Shown here in pieces: positions 37,561 to 48,719 of a stretch of DNA of 64,000 nucleotides. This DNA is from Xenopus tropicalis. Taxonomy: Eukaryota > Chordata > Amphibia > Anura > Pipidae. Location: assembly GCF_000004195.4 (NCBI RefSeq), contig NC_030680.2:145780545-145844544 (forward strand), read 5' to 3'. The position numbers were made by a program, and so were the translations under genes. Numbering within the stretch: position 1 is the stretch's first letter; each line of letters begins with the position of its first letter. The notes under the pieces are model-generated. The model saw only the letters and a program-made list of their open reading frames with translations. It was not told the origin of the DNA and searched no databases.

Positions 37561-38194
37561 GTGTTTGTGTGTCAGCAAAGCGGCCGCTTATACTTCTGAA
37601 GAATATATGGCTAATTGAGCTTTTTCACCTAAATGGACAATATAATGAACAGCCCGGCAATCCATAAGACTATAATATTTATAGCCGAGCTTCTTTCTTG
37701 CCCATGAAGGGAACTTGTAGAAGCCAGGCTGGAGTAAAGCAAGGGTGCTGCCGAGTCCCAGAGGTACAAGGGGTTGTTTATTTGACCCCAGACACAAGTG
37801 CTAGAGCACTAAGGGGCACAAAAGCACTTGCATCGTGGGTTTGGCCGCCCCTTGCTGGACTGGATATCCCCCACTAGGTTCAGAGCGTAGCACATAGGGC
37901 AGCCGGAAAGTACTGGGCTCTGTGGAAGCCTGAACTTGCCAATGTTGCCTAAATTCAGAATGGTGTGCAAATTAAGGGGATGCCTGTGTGTTTCCTGCTG
38001 GTTCCGGTGTTGGACTGGCCCACAGGGATATCAGGAAAACTCCTGGTGGGCTCAGGTGTCAGAGGACCCTCCTGCTTCTAGCCATTTGATGGTCATTCCT
38101 TATTATTCCATGGGAACAAAGAGACTAAATATATAAAAGAATAGATTATAACATGTAAAGATAAAAAACTGGGAAAATATAGAGTAGGGTTGAG
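37561..38194. other. Unassigned DNA with a hAT-like MITE fragment
   Basis: GTGTTGGACTGGCCCACAGG at about 38009 and following CTCCTGGTGGGCTC resemble the left part of the CAGGGTCGGACTGG elements (56438, 63338). The right part is absent. The rest is unassigned. Confidence 0.4.
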
Positions 38195-38520
38195 TAAAGG
38201 AAGCCATACACGCTAAGATCCGCTTGCTTGGCGAGGTTGCCAAGCAAGCAGATCTTCTCCCAATATCTCCACCTACAGTTGGGCAATATCGGGCGAATTC
38301 AGTCGTTAGATCCTGGGGCCAAACTATTGAATTAGAACAGCGGGTATGGGCGCCCGTCAGTTTGGGGACCGCATCAACGAGCCAATCTGGCGAAAAATCC
38401 AACCTGCCCATTCGAGATCTGCCCAATTTCAGGCCAGATGTCGGTCGGGAAGGCCTGTTGTTAGTGCCCATACACGGGCCGCTTAGCTGCCGGGTCAATC
38501 TAGGGGACCAATATCGACAG
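38195..38520. mobile_element. TAAAGG...CCATACACG MITE, rearranged copy
   Basis: It starts TAAAGGAAGCCATACACG and contains blocks shared, in reverse order, with the copy at 39350-39710 (CGCTTGCTTGGCGAGGTTGCC, ATCTGGCG, CATACACGGGCCGC). The distal part is scrambled and runs into the end of another repeat, GGGACAGATTCGCTCATCAC (38529-38548). Confidence 0.6.
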
Positions 38521-39349
38521 CTCCAAATGGGACAGATTCGCTCATCACTAGCGGTCAGTTCCAAAATGATTCGCTGCAGTGGGAGGGGCAAGTCACTGGC
38601 ACTCCGTGCAGGGCAGCGCAATAGAAGATAGGGCAACAAGGTCAGGGGCACAGGGAAGCCCTGTAGTTTATGAAAGCTATGAAGCCAAAGTCCCAATGTG
38701 AGAGCAGAGACCAGAGTCCAGTCAATATCAGTGGCAGTGTCTATGATGAGGAATTGGGACTCCTTCCTTTTGACTGTGCCCAGAATATCTTATAGAATCT
38801 TTTAGATTTGTGCCGTGACCGTGCCCAGGCCCCACCACCAGGCACAAACAGACTCTCCTGGCAGCATTCCCCCCGCAGCCCCAAAACTTGCCTCAAGATA
38901 GAACATTTAACCTCTTTATAGCCAGACCTTTTCCTATGTCTGTAGCCAAGGTGAATAAATACACTTCCATTAATGTCAACTGTGGTAAAAAATACTTTCT
39001 AACGCCCTGAGAAGGGCAAAAAGAACCCATTTGACACCTACTTCCAACTTGCCTCAATGGGGGAAAAATTCCTTACAAATGTCAATAGGACCAGTCCCCG
39101 GATCAACACTGCTCAGTTGTAAAGGAATATGCAAACTGTGAAAATGCGAGCGTGTAATAGCCAATCACAAAGCCCTCAGCTGCCATCAAGGTGCATGGGT
39201 GCCAGGGGGCCCTGCCTGGAGGCAGCGTTACTTCCAGGGATCCGACGTACCAAAATGAGCAGTCAGTCAGAACTGCAGGGCTGTAGCTGCAAGTGCAGAG
39301 CTTAATGCAAGAATTGTGGTAGCTTCAGAAATCCTTAGACTGAAGGGAT
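38521..39349 (-). other. Unassigned DNA containing a CR1-like 3' UTR relic (about 38930-39120)
   Basis: The phrases TTGCCTCAATGGGGGAAAAA and GACCAGTCCCCGGATCAAC resemble the 3' UTR of the LINE at 26829-27052 on the same (minus) orientation, but diverged. The rest of the stretch has no recognised feature. Confidence 0.5.
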
Positions 39350-39710
39350 TAAAGGTCCCCATACACGGGCCGACTATAGCTGCCGATATCGGTCCCTTGT
39401 ATGGGGAGAGCAGCGCGGCCTGGCCGACCGATATCTGGCCTGAAATTGGCCAGATATCAATCGGCCAGGTTAGAAAATCCGGTCGGATCGGGGACCGCAT
39501 CGGCTCGTTGATGCGGTCCCCGATCTGACTGCCCCATTGCCGCCCACATAATCCGATCGTTTGGCCCCAGGGCCAAACGATCAGATTATTTTTTTTTTTA
39601 CCTAAATGCTCCCCGATATCGCCCACCCGTAGGTGGGGATATCGGGGGAAGATCAGCTCGCTTGGCGACATCGGCAAACGAGCGGATCTGCTCGTGTATG
39701 GCCACGTTTA
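39350..39710. mobile_element. TAAAGGTCCCCATACACGG MITE, full length
   Basis: It starts TAAAGGTCCCCATACACGGG and ends CTCGTGTATGGCCACGTTTA, so the inverted termini carry a few mismatches. The 361-bp body holds further internal inverted repeats (GATCGTTTGGCCCCAGGGCC with AAACGATC, and GCTCGCTTGGC with its inverse). No ORF of note. Confidence 0.8.
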
Positions 39711-40374
39711 GTTTGGGGGTAAAACATTGCCAATGTGGGATAATGTTAATAAAAGCAGCAAACCTACTGTGTGGCACTGTTCTGCATATGGTTATAGATA
39801 TTGTGGCCAATGCCTGCCAGACAGCTCACACTGTCCGTCATCAGCTCAATGAAAAGGGGCTCTATAGTGGGAAAACCAGGAAGATCCCACTGATGATTAA
39901 AATATAAAAAAAAAAAAAACAGCTTGACTTGGCCAATATCTAGAAATGCCAGTATTTTCAGATCTCTCTATTTACAATGGGATTTGGATCATGACTCTGC
40001 TGGGCACTTCAACCATTCAGAACAGTACAGCATTCCTGGGGGCATGGTGCCATGGGCAAACATGTACAGCATCATGTATGAGTGCATTGGGATTGGCTCT
40101 TTATGTGCCCCTATTTTGGTTGGATATGCCAAAAACCTTTCGCAGCGCCCATGTATTTCCATAGCAGGTAGAATTGTAAGTATTGCCCCCACATGCCCTT
40201 TGATCTCTGCTGGAGGTAAATGAATAATTGCACTTGACCCTTTCTAACCCAGTCTGTAGTGGAACTGGGGGGCTTCATGAAATCTCCACCTCTCCTGGCA
40301 AACTGTTCCACTGGAACCCTGCGGGAAGGAAGGGAAAACACCAATAAAGGATTATATGTGTCCCATAGTAAGCC
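39711..40374. other. Unassigned non-repetitive DNA
   Basis: No gene, RNA or transposon terminus was recognised. Short ORFs here lack domains. Confidence 0.35.
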
Positions 40375-40855
40375 TGCCCACTCCCTGCCCTCACTCACCC
40401 ACTGCCTGCCCTCACTCGCCCACAGCCTGCCCTCACTCGCCCACAGCCTGCCCTCACTCGCCCACAGCCTGCCCTCACTCGCCCACTGCCTGCCCTCACT
40501 CGCCCACAGCCTGCCCTCACTCGCCCACAGCCTGCCCTCACTCGCCCACAGCCTGCCCTCACTCGCCCACTGCCTGCCCTCACTCGCCCACTGCCTGCCC
40601 TCACTCGCCCACTGCCTGCCCTCTCTCCCCACTGCCTGCCCTCACTCGCCCACAGCCTGCCCTCACTCGCCCACAGCCTGCCCTCACTCGCCCACAGCCT
40701 GCCCTCACTCGCCCACAGCCTGCCCTCACTCGCCCACTGCCTGCCGTCACTCGCCCACAGCCTGCCCTCACTCGCCCACAGCCTGCCCTCACTCGCCCAC
40801 TGCCTGCCCTCACATGCTACCAGCCCTCACTCACCCACAGCCTGCCCTCACTTGC
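40375..40855. repeat. 21-bp minisatellite, about 22 copies
   Basis: The unit CTGCCCTCACTCGCCCACAGC (21 bp) repeats, with CACAGC/CACTGC variants and one unit shortened by 1 bp near 40624, which shifts the reading frame of the long plus-strand ORFs. On the minus strand it reads GRVRAGS-type repeats. It is not coding. Confidence 0.95.
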
Positions 40856-41160
40856 CCTCACCTGCCCTAACTTACCACCAACCATGACTTGCCCACCCCC
40901 CACCCTCATTTACACATCCCCTGCCCTCATTTACCTTTACCACCATCATTTACACACCCCCTGCCCTCATTTGCCCTTACCACCCTCATTTGCCCACCAC
41001 CTGCCTTAACTTGTCCACCCCCTGCCCTTACCAACCTTCACTTGCCCACCCCCTGCCCTCACTTACCACCAACCTTCACTTGCCCACCCCCCCACCCTCT
41101 CTTGCACACCCCCCAACCTTGCCCACCACCTGCCCATATGCACATAATCAGCTCTGTACA
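40856..41160. repeat. Decayed extension of the 21-bp array
   Basis: Irregular CCTGCCCTCA and CTTGCCCACCCCC phrases continue for about 300 bp with variable spacing, so this is an older, diverged edge of the array. Confidence 0.7.
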
Positions 41161-42347
41161 AGACTAATTATAAGGAAATGATAGTTACATTTATATCTAA
41201 TGTTTATCCTTCAACTATACAAACAGTACAGAGTGAAAGGATACAGAACATTCCCGAGATCATGTTTAGTTAATAGCAAAACAATTGGTTAATGTAACAT
41301 TTGCTCTGGGTCTAGTAACATATTCCATTCTGCCAGAGCCGGACCAATAGGAAATTGTGCCTATGGCAATGATGCCCCCTCATCTGCCCCCCTTGCACCA
41401 TCCTACCCCCCCCCCCCCCCCCCCCATGTAGCACAGTGCAATAGGCACAAGGCCGGAGTAAGAGAAGGCAGCAGAGGCATGTGATTAGGGACCAGTGCTG
41501 AAATGTCTTATAATGAGTATAATAATAATAATAGTAAAAATAATTAGTTTCAAGCCGGTGGTAACTGAAGTCCTGGCCCTAAGTCTGAGAACCCTGCTCC
41601 CAGGCCCAACGGGGGAGTAGTGGTGCAGGTTGATGCAATATATGGACCCCTTGCCACCAAACTACAGGGGGCTGCGATAAAAGCAAACATCTGATTGGTT
41701 TCTGTGGGTTACAAAAGATAATTCTCTTTAATAAAACTGTATTATGTGCAGGTAAATCGTTAGTGTTCAGTGCTCTAATCCCCCGTGGATCTCCCTAACC
41801 CCCAGAAGAGCTGTAAATAGAGCAATACCCTGCAGATTATGGTACAAGGAAACTCTAGGGGGGGCCCGAGCCTGAGGATATTGGCCAGCATTAATCCAGG
41901 CATCAGGTTAGGGAAAGAAAAACCCTGTTAGCCACTGCAGAAAAGCAAAGCACCCCCCTGCTGGTAAAGTGTATAAATGTGTATGTATATTGCCTCCCCC
42001 CACCCCGGGGTGCCCATTATGCTATCCCAGCAGGTATGGGCCTCACTATAATCAGACAGTGACGGTGAAAAACAAATAATTGAAACTTCCCTTAACTGCC
42101 TGAATGAAACTCCAACTTGATTCCCAGTGGCAAGGTGGCCACACACAGAGCGAGACGGTTGGTCGATTTGGTTGCTTTGGCCATATAGCCACTGTGGTCC
42201 TGCTAGGCCAGACCAACACCTTTATATCTGTTTCCCACTATGTGCCTTCATTCTACCAACAGGATATAACAAACACGTTCCCAACAGTCAGGTTGGCCCT
42301 CTGGGGGGTCAATGCAGCCAATAATGGATTAATAGGGTGGTTCGCCT
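41161..42347. other. Unassigned DNA with a poly-C tract
   Basis: A C run lies at about 41406-41426. The tail (about 42330-42351, GGTGGTTCGCCTTTAA) looks like the right end of a T2-type element, but its left end was not found. No gene recognised. Confidence 0.35.
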
Positions 42348-44283
42348 TTAAAGGAACAGTAACACAAAAAAATGAAAGTGTTTTAAAGTAATTAGAATAT
42401 AATGTATTGTTGCCCTGCACTGGTGCAATTAGTGTGTTGGCTACAGAAACTCTACTATAATTTATATAATAAGCTGCTGTGTAGCCCCGGGGGCAGCCAT
42501 TCCTGCACTGGTACAACTGGGGTGTTTGCTACAGAAACCCTACTATAGTTTATATAAATACCCCGCTGTGTAGCCCCGGGGGCAGCCGTTCCTGCACTGG
42601 TACAGCTGGGGTGTTTGCTACAGAAACCCTACTATAGTTTATATAAATACCCCGCTGTGTAGCCCCGGGGGCAGCCATTCCTGCACTGGTACAGCTGGGG
42701 TGTTTGCTACAGAAACCCTACTATAGTTTATATAAATACCCCGCTGTGTAGCCCCGGGGGCGGCCATTCCTGCACTGGTACAACTGGGGTGTTTGCTACA
42801 GAAACCCTACTATAGTTTATATAAATACCCCGCTGTGTAGCCCCGGGGGCAGCCATTCCTGCACTGGTACAGCTGGGGTGTTTGCTACAGAAACCCTACT
42901 ATAGTTTATATAAATACCCCGCTGTGTAGCCCCGGGGGCAGCCGTTCCTGCACTGGTACAGCTGGGGTGTTTGCTACAGAAACCCTACTATAGTTTATAT
43001 AAATACCCCGCTGTGTAGCCCCGGGGGCAGCCATTCCTGCACTGGTACAGCTGGGGTGTTTGCTACAGAAACCCTACTATAGTTTATATAAATACCCCGC
43101 TGTGTAGCCCCGGGGGCGGCCATTCCTGCACTGGTACAACTGGGGTGTTTGCTACAGAAACCCTACTATAGTTTATATAAATACCCCGCTGTGTAGCCCC
43201 GGGGGCAGCCATTCCTGCACTGGTACAGCTGGGGTGTTTGCTACAGAAACCCTACTATAGTTTATATAAATACCCCGCTGTGTAGCCTCGGGGGCAGCCG
43301 TTCCTGCACTGGTACAGCTGGGGTGTTTGCTACAGAAACCCTACTATAGTTTATATAAATACCCCGCTGTGTAGCCCCGGGGGCAGCCATTCCTGCACCG
43401 GTACAGCTGGGGTGTTTGCTACAGAAACCCTACTATAGTTTATATAAATACCCCGCTGTGTAGCCCCGGGGGCAGCCATTCCTGCACTGGTACAGCTGGG
43501 GCGTTTGCTACAGAAACCCTACTATAGTTTATATAAATACCCCGCTGTGTAGCCCCGGGGGCAGCCGTTCCTGCACTGGTACAGCTGGGGTGTTTGCTAC
43601 AGAAACCCTACTATAGTTTATATAAATACCCCGCTGTGTAGCCCCGGGGGCAGCCGTTCCTGCACCGGTACAGCTGGGGTCTTTGCTACAGAAACCCTAC
43701 TATAGTTTATATAAATACCCCGCTGTGTAGCCCCGGGGGCAGCCATTCCTGCACTGGTACAGCTGGGGTGTTTGCTACAGAAACCCTACTATAGTTTATA
43801 TAAATACCCCGCTGTGTAGCCCCGGGGGCAGCCGTTCCTGCACTGGTACAGCTGGGGTGTTTGCTACAGAAACCCTACTATAGTTTATATAAATACCCTG
43901 TGTAGCCCCGGGGGCAGCCATTCCTGCACTGGTACAGCTGGGGTGTTTGCTACAGAAACCCTACTATAGTTTCTATAAATAAGCTGCTGTGTAGCCCCGG
44001 GGCAGCCATTAAAGCTGGAGAAAGGGAGAACAGGCACAGGTTACATAGCAGATAACAGATAAGCTCTGTAGAATATAATGGGGGGTTATCTGTTATCTGC
44101 TACATTACCTGTGCCTTTTCTCATTTGAATGGCTGCCGCCATAGCTACAAAGTAGCATTGTTTATATAAACTGTAGTTGTCCTTCTAAGGCAAACACACC
44201 AGGTGTACCAATGCAGGGCAACAGTACATTCTACTGTAATTACTTTTATACACGTTCATATTTTGGTGTTACTGTTCCTTTAA
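42348..44283. mobile_element. T2/Kolobok-type MITE carrying a 89-bp array
   Basis: It starts TTAAAGGAACAGTAACAC at a TTAA and ends GGTGTTACTGTTCCTTTAA, perfect or near-perfect TIRs with a duplicated TTAA. About 17-18 copies of a 89-bp unit occupy 42413-43995. A hairpin follows at about 44032-44120 (GCAGATAACAGATAAGC paired with GGTTATCTGTTATCTGC). Xenopus T2-type MITEs use TTAA sites and some Xenopus MITEs are known to carry tandem repeats. This copy fits both statements. Confidence 0.9.
42413..43995. repeat. 89-bp minisatellite, about 17.7 copies
   Basis: The unit runs from AGCCCCGGGGGCAGCCATTC to TAAATACCCCGCTGTGT. Variants (GCCGTTCC, GCGGCC, GCACCGG) recur in a semi-regular order. The sequence of variant units at 42570-42830 is similar to that at 42930-43200, so blocks of four units were duplicated. 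A second array with the same unit lies at 59545-60690. Confidence 0.95.
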
Positions 44284-44701
44284 GTTAACTCTTACTATGT
44301 TATAGAATGCCCCATTCCTAGCAACTTTGCAACTCGTTATCATTATTTATTTGTTATAGTTTTGGAATTATTTGTATTCGTCTTCTGACTCTTTCCAGCT
44401 TTCAAATGAGGGGGTCACTGACCCCGGCAGCTAAAAACTGTTGCTCTGTGAGGCTATAACTGTATGGATGAAACCATGAAGGATTATTTGGGAGTCCTAC
44501 AACTTTGGGCCGTGAATGGTTTGGACATTTCCACATCCATTCTTTTCATTTTATTGATATTGTTACTTTGTATTACTTCTCTTTCTATGCCGCCCATCTT
44601 CTATTCATATTCCCAACTCTTCTTCAAACCATTGCCTGGCTGTTAGGGTAAATTGCACTCTAGCAACCAGATAGCTGCTACAGTGCAGCAGCCCTGCCCT
44701 G
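44284..44701. other. Unassigned DNA between two transposons
   Basis: No gene recognised. An ORF at 44464-44646 encodes a hydrophobic 60-aa peptide without known domain and is not supported. Confidence 0.35.
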
Positions 44702-44803
44702 GCTGAGATTCTAGCTATCAGTACTACTTCATGCTCAGCCTCTTCCTTTAGTACAGCTATGGGATCCATCAGCAGGATACCGGTTATCCAGAGAGGTCCA
44801 AAT
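44702..44803. mobile_element. TACAGCTATGGGATCC terminus, one arm of a 2.9-kb inverted repeat
   Basis: GGCTGAGATTCTAGCTATC (part of the 100-bp unit, reversed), CTCAGCCTCTTCCTTTAG, then TACAGCTATGGGATCCATCA and TTATCCAGAGAGGTCCAAAT. The reverse complement of this whole block is found at 47616-47705. It is a terminal arm of an element in the 100-bp-repeat family. Confidence 0.7.
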
Positions 44804-44922
44804 TAAAGGAGAAGGAAAGGTAAAATCACTATGGGGTGCCTAATATTAGACCCCCCCCCCCCCCCCGTGATTGTAATCACTTACCCCGGGCTGGTGAGCT
44901 TCTTATCTGTTATAATAAAACA
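44804..44922. mobile_element. TTAAAGGAGAAGG-type MITE, left fragment
   Basis: TTAAAGGAGAAGGAAAGGTA followed by AATCACTATGGGGTGCC matches the left arm of the hairpin element at 51581-51993. A C run of about 16 bp interrupts it. The right part is lost at the junction with the 113-bp array. Confidence 0.6.
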
Positions 44923-44924
44923 GT

Positions 44925-46196
44925 AAAATGATTCCCTTTTCTCTGTAATAATGAAACAGTACCTGTACTTGATCCCAACTAAGATATAATTACCCCTTAT
45001 TGGGGCAGAACAGCCCTATTGGGTTTATTTAATGGTTAAATGATTCCCTTTTCTCTGTAATAATAAAACAGTACCTGTACTTGATCCCAACTAAGATATA
45101 ATTACCCCTTATTGGGGCAGAACAGCCCTATTGGGTTTATTTAATGGTTAAATGATTCCCTTTTCCCTGTAATAATAAAACAGTACCTGTACTTGATCCC
45201 AACTAAGATATAATTACCCCTTATTGGGGGCAGAACAGCCCTATTGGGTTTATTTAATGGTTAAATGATTCCATTTTCCCTGTAATAATAAAACAGTACC
45301 TGTACTTGATCCCAACTAAGATATAATTACCCCTTATTGGGGCAGAACAGCCCTATTGGGTTTATTTAATGGTTAAATGATTCCCTTTTCCCTGTAATAA
45401 TAAAACAGTACCTGTACTTGATCCCAACTAAGATATAATTACCCCTTATTGGGGGCAGAACAGCCCTATTGGGTTTATTTAATGGTTAAATGATTCCCTT
45501 TTCTCTGTAATAATAAAACAGTACCTGTACTTGATCCCAACTAAGATATAATTACCCCTTATTGGGGGCAGAACAGCCCTATTGGGTTTATTTCATGGTT
45601 AAATGATTCCCTTTTCTCTGTAATAATAAAACAGTATCTGTACTTGATCCCAACTAAGATATAATTACCCCTTATTGGGGCAGAACAATCCTATTGGGTT
45701 TATTTCATGGTTAAATGATTCCCTTTTCTCTGTAATAATAAAACAGTACCTGTACTTGATCCCAACTAAGATATAATTACCCCTTATTGGGGGCAGAACA
45801 GCCCTATTGGGTTTATTTAATGGTTAAATGATTCCCTTTTCTCTGTAATAATAAAACAGTACCTGTACTTGATCCCAACTAAGATATAATTACCCCTTAT
45901 TGGGGGCAGAACAGCCCTATTGGGTTTATTTAATGGTTAAATGATTCCCTTTTCTCTGTAATAATAAAACAGTACCTGTACTTGATCCCAACTAAGATAT
46001 AATTACCCCTTATTGGGGGCAGAACAGCCCTATTGGGTTTATTTAATGGTTAAATGATTCCCTTTTCTCTGTAATAATAAAACAGTACCTGTACTTGATC
46101 CCAACTAAGATATAATTACCCCTTATTGGGGCAGAACAGCCCTATTGGGTTTATTTAATGGTTAAATGATTCCCTTTTCTCTGTAATAATAAACAG
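44925..46196. repeat. 113-bp minisatellite, about 11 copies, forward orientation
   Basis: Same unit as in 20524-21245. No terminal inverted repeats remain on either side, so this is an array without its MITE ends. Each unit contains AATAAA on the plus strand. Copies differ by single substitutions such as TTCTCTG/TTCCCTG. Confidence 0.93.
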
Positions 46197-46297
46197 TATG
46201 TTATCAAATTATCAAAAAGATTTTGCAGGAGGGAATAGGAAAGTGACTGTCTGCACTAATAGGACATATATATTTATTTCATGTCATCAGTCTAAGG

Positions 46298-46604
46298 CAG
46301 GGATCCCCAACCAGTGGCTCAGGGGTAACATGTTGCTCACCAACCCTTTGGATGTTGCTCCCAGGGGCCTCAAAGCAGATGCTTCTTTTTGAATTTCTGG
46401 TTAGGGGCAAGTTTTGATTGCATAAAAACCCAAAGTAATTGCCAAACAGAGCCTTCTGTAGTCTGACAGTCAACATCGGGGCTATCAAATAGCCAATTAT
46501 AGCTCTTATTGGCACCAACATGAACATTTTCCATGCTTGTGTTGCTCTCCAAAACTTTTTCCGTTTGAATGTGTCTCACTGGTATAAAAGGTTGGGGATC
46601 CCTG
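46298..46604. mobile_element. hAT-like MITE, CAGGGATCCCCAACC family
   Basis: It starts CAGGGATCCCCAACC and ends GGTTGGGGATCCCTG, an exact 15-bp inverted repeat. Flanks GTCTAAGG (46290-46297) and GTCTAGAG (46605-46612) match at six of eight positions, an aged 8-bp hAT duplication. Length 307 bp. A related copy lies at 57912-58186. Confidence 0.85.
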
Positions 46605-46734
46605 GTCTAGAGAATGGGGCAAACAGCAACACGGCTGCCCCAGAATCGGGGTGCTGGTAATGTCCTGGAAACAGAAACCCTTTATTACCCCCTTAGCGAC
46701 CCCATCAGTGTCTGGGATTCCATCGGCTGCTGCT

Positions 46735-47080
46735 CAGTGAGACAAACTCTGCTCCTGACTCCAATAAACATACATTTCAGATGAAGCTTTCAGTAATGCT
46801 GAGATGCAATTAACTTGCCTGTCTCGTTTGGCGCTGAATTAACACGTTTTCATGTTCCTGGCGATTTATGTCATAGTTTTCTCCAGCATATCGTATCAAA
46901 GCAGCGTATACATGTTTGTTCTCTTCTGTTTGCTGGAAATGGAGAGTTTCTGTTTCAGGTCATAAAGTACAGGCAGAATATTGTCTGCTTAAGGAAAGCG
47001 CTCACTGAAATATCATCTGTATCTGTGCATGGAAATCATTTGTAATTTAGATCTAAAAGTGAATTAACTTTTATAGCTGT
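46735..47080. promoter_or_regulatory. Non-repetitive island, candidate conserved element
   Basis: Non-repetitive sequence between a MITE and the inverted 100-bp array. It contains ATGCAATTAACTTG (about 46804-46817) and GCTGAATTAACACG (about 46833-46846), two similar AATTAA-centred motifs 30 bp apart. Homeodomain binding is an inference. Confidence 0.35.
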
Positions 47081-47084
47081 ACCT

Positions 47085-47615
47085 TTTGTTATAACAGAGC
47101 ATTCTATCCCACAGATCCTATCTGATCCCCCCATTGTAAGCAGCAGTCCTGCCCTGCTTTATGGCTGAGATTCTAGCTATCTGTATAACAGAGCATTCTG
47201 TCACAGTGGCACAGATCCTATCTGATCCCCCCATTGTAAGCAGCAGTCCTGCCCTGCTTTATGGCTGAGATTCTAGCTATCTGTATAACAGAGCATTCTG
47301 TCACAGTGGCACAGATCCTATCTGATCCCCCCATTGTAAGCAGCAATCCTGCCCTGCTTTATGGCTGAGATTCTGCCACTGTGACAGAATGCTCTGTTAT
47401 ACAGATAGCTAGAATCTCAGCCATAAAGCAGGGCAGGACTGCTGCTTACAATGGGGGGATCAGATAGGATCTGTGCCACTGTGACAGAATGCTCTGTTAT
47501 ACAGATAGCTAGAATCTCAGCCATAAAGCAGGGCAGGACTGCTGCTTACAATGGGGGGATCAGATAGGATCTGTGCCACTGTGACAGAATGCTCTGTTAT
47601 ACAGATAGCTAGAAT
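47085..47615. repeat. 100-bp minisatellite arranged head to head
   Basis: Units run in reverse orientation from 47085 to about 47374. They then switch abruptly at GATTCT|GCCACTGTGACAG to forward orientation until about 47615. The switch point lies inside a unit, so this is a breakpoint and not simple two-array adjacency. The unit is the same as at 35923-36595. The array could form a large hairpin. Confidence 0.93.
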
Positions 47616-47705
47616 CTTTTCCTTTAATTTGGACCTCTCTGGATAATAGGTATCCTGCTGATGGATCCTATAGCTGTACTAAAGGAAGAGGCTGAGCATG
47701 AAGCA
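47616..47705. mobile_element. Second arm of the 2.9-kb inverted repeat
   Basis: TTTAATTTGGACCTCTCTGG, then GTATCCTGCTGATGGATCC, TAGCTGTACTAAAGGAAGAG and GCTGAGCATGAAG are the reverse complement of 44715-44806. Together the arms enclose about 2.8 kb including the 113-bp array, a hAT MITE and a possible enhancer island. Confidence 0.75.
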
Positions 47706-48717
47706 TAGATACTGGCAGGGGTGGGCATTACTGTAAGGCACTATACATTGCCTGGCTCTGCTCAGCACCCCTTTAAAAGTGAGGGGGGCTCCTCCAAGAC
47801 CTTTTCTGCATAATGAATTAAATCCCCCTTAATGAGCACCCCCACTGTCTCTCTATTAGCCCAGTTCCTACTGCAGAGGAGGAAGGACCCACATAGTCTG
47901 TGCAACTAATAAACTCCAGGCTGCACGAGTAGTAATTACCTGGCACTTCAGAGGCAATAGAGCTGGAGAGGGGGCAGATCTGAGATTCAGGTGGATCACA
48001 GGACATTAGATTTCTTAATTGGCAAAGGAGAAATCATTCTCATAGGCAGAACATCCAGCCTCCGGGCTGCTGCGGGGAACAATCAGGTCCCTGCTGTTCC
48101 GATTCTATTACACTCATGGGCAGGATTTATTCGCTCAATGGCTTGTTTGTTTTGCTAACGAGGGATTGCAAATTAGGCAATAGCTCCGATGCAGGGAAAT
48201 GCTGTGTAGCATCAACATCTGATCAGTCTTCAAAAAAAAAAAAAAAGGGAAACCGTGAACTCTGAAAAAATCTATAGACAGCTCCGAAATAGAACTGCCT
48301 ATGGAAATGTGCAATTGACTATGAAAATCAGTCGGGAGAACCCCCTTATTTTATGGACGGGACGTAAAAAAGAGCAGAAATTTTCCAGGTTGGTGGCTAA
48401 TTAATGCTAACAGGGCCGGCACTCACCCTGTTGGCTATGAGGCTGAAATCCAAAGCACAGGAGCAGGTTGACAGCTTGAAGCCCAGGGGCAGGGGATATA
48501 TCTGCCGTCATGTACATAGCCATAGCCCCTGTTCATTTCCCAGTTCCCCCCCCACCCATGCAGAGGGGGGGAAATGTAAGAAATGTCCCATAGAGCAGGG
48601 TTTCTTCATCTTGTTTCTCAGGGGGACTCGAATGAAGTTGGAGAATAAACTTTGCCACCCAAAATTGGTTCTTGTACCTCATTTTAACGACCATTTTCTT
48701 CTGTAGGAAACACTAAC
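47706..48717. promoter_or_regulatory. Mostly non-repetitive stretch, candidate conserved element at about 47995-48230
   Basis: TTAATTG at 48015-48021 lies in TTTCTTAATTGGC, and TTGCAAATTAGGCAATAGC follows at about 48166. The remainder (48240-48717) is ordinary sequence without a gene. The enhancer reading is an inference. Confidence 0.3.
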
Positions 48718-48719
48718 TT

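Noticed and set aside
40111..41009. ORFs of 173-217 codons over the 21-bp array
   Set aside because: Low-complexity repeat translations. Frame depends on a 1-bp slip near 40624.
44464..44646. 60-aa hydrophobic ORF
   Set aside because: Isolated, no homology recognised, and expected by chance in AT-rich DNA.
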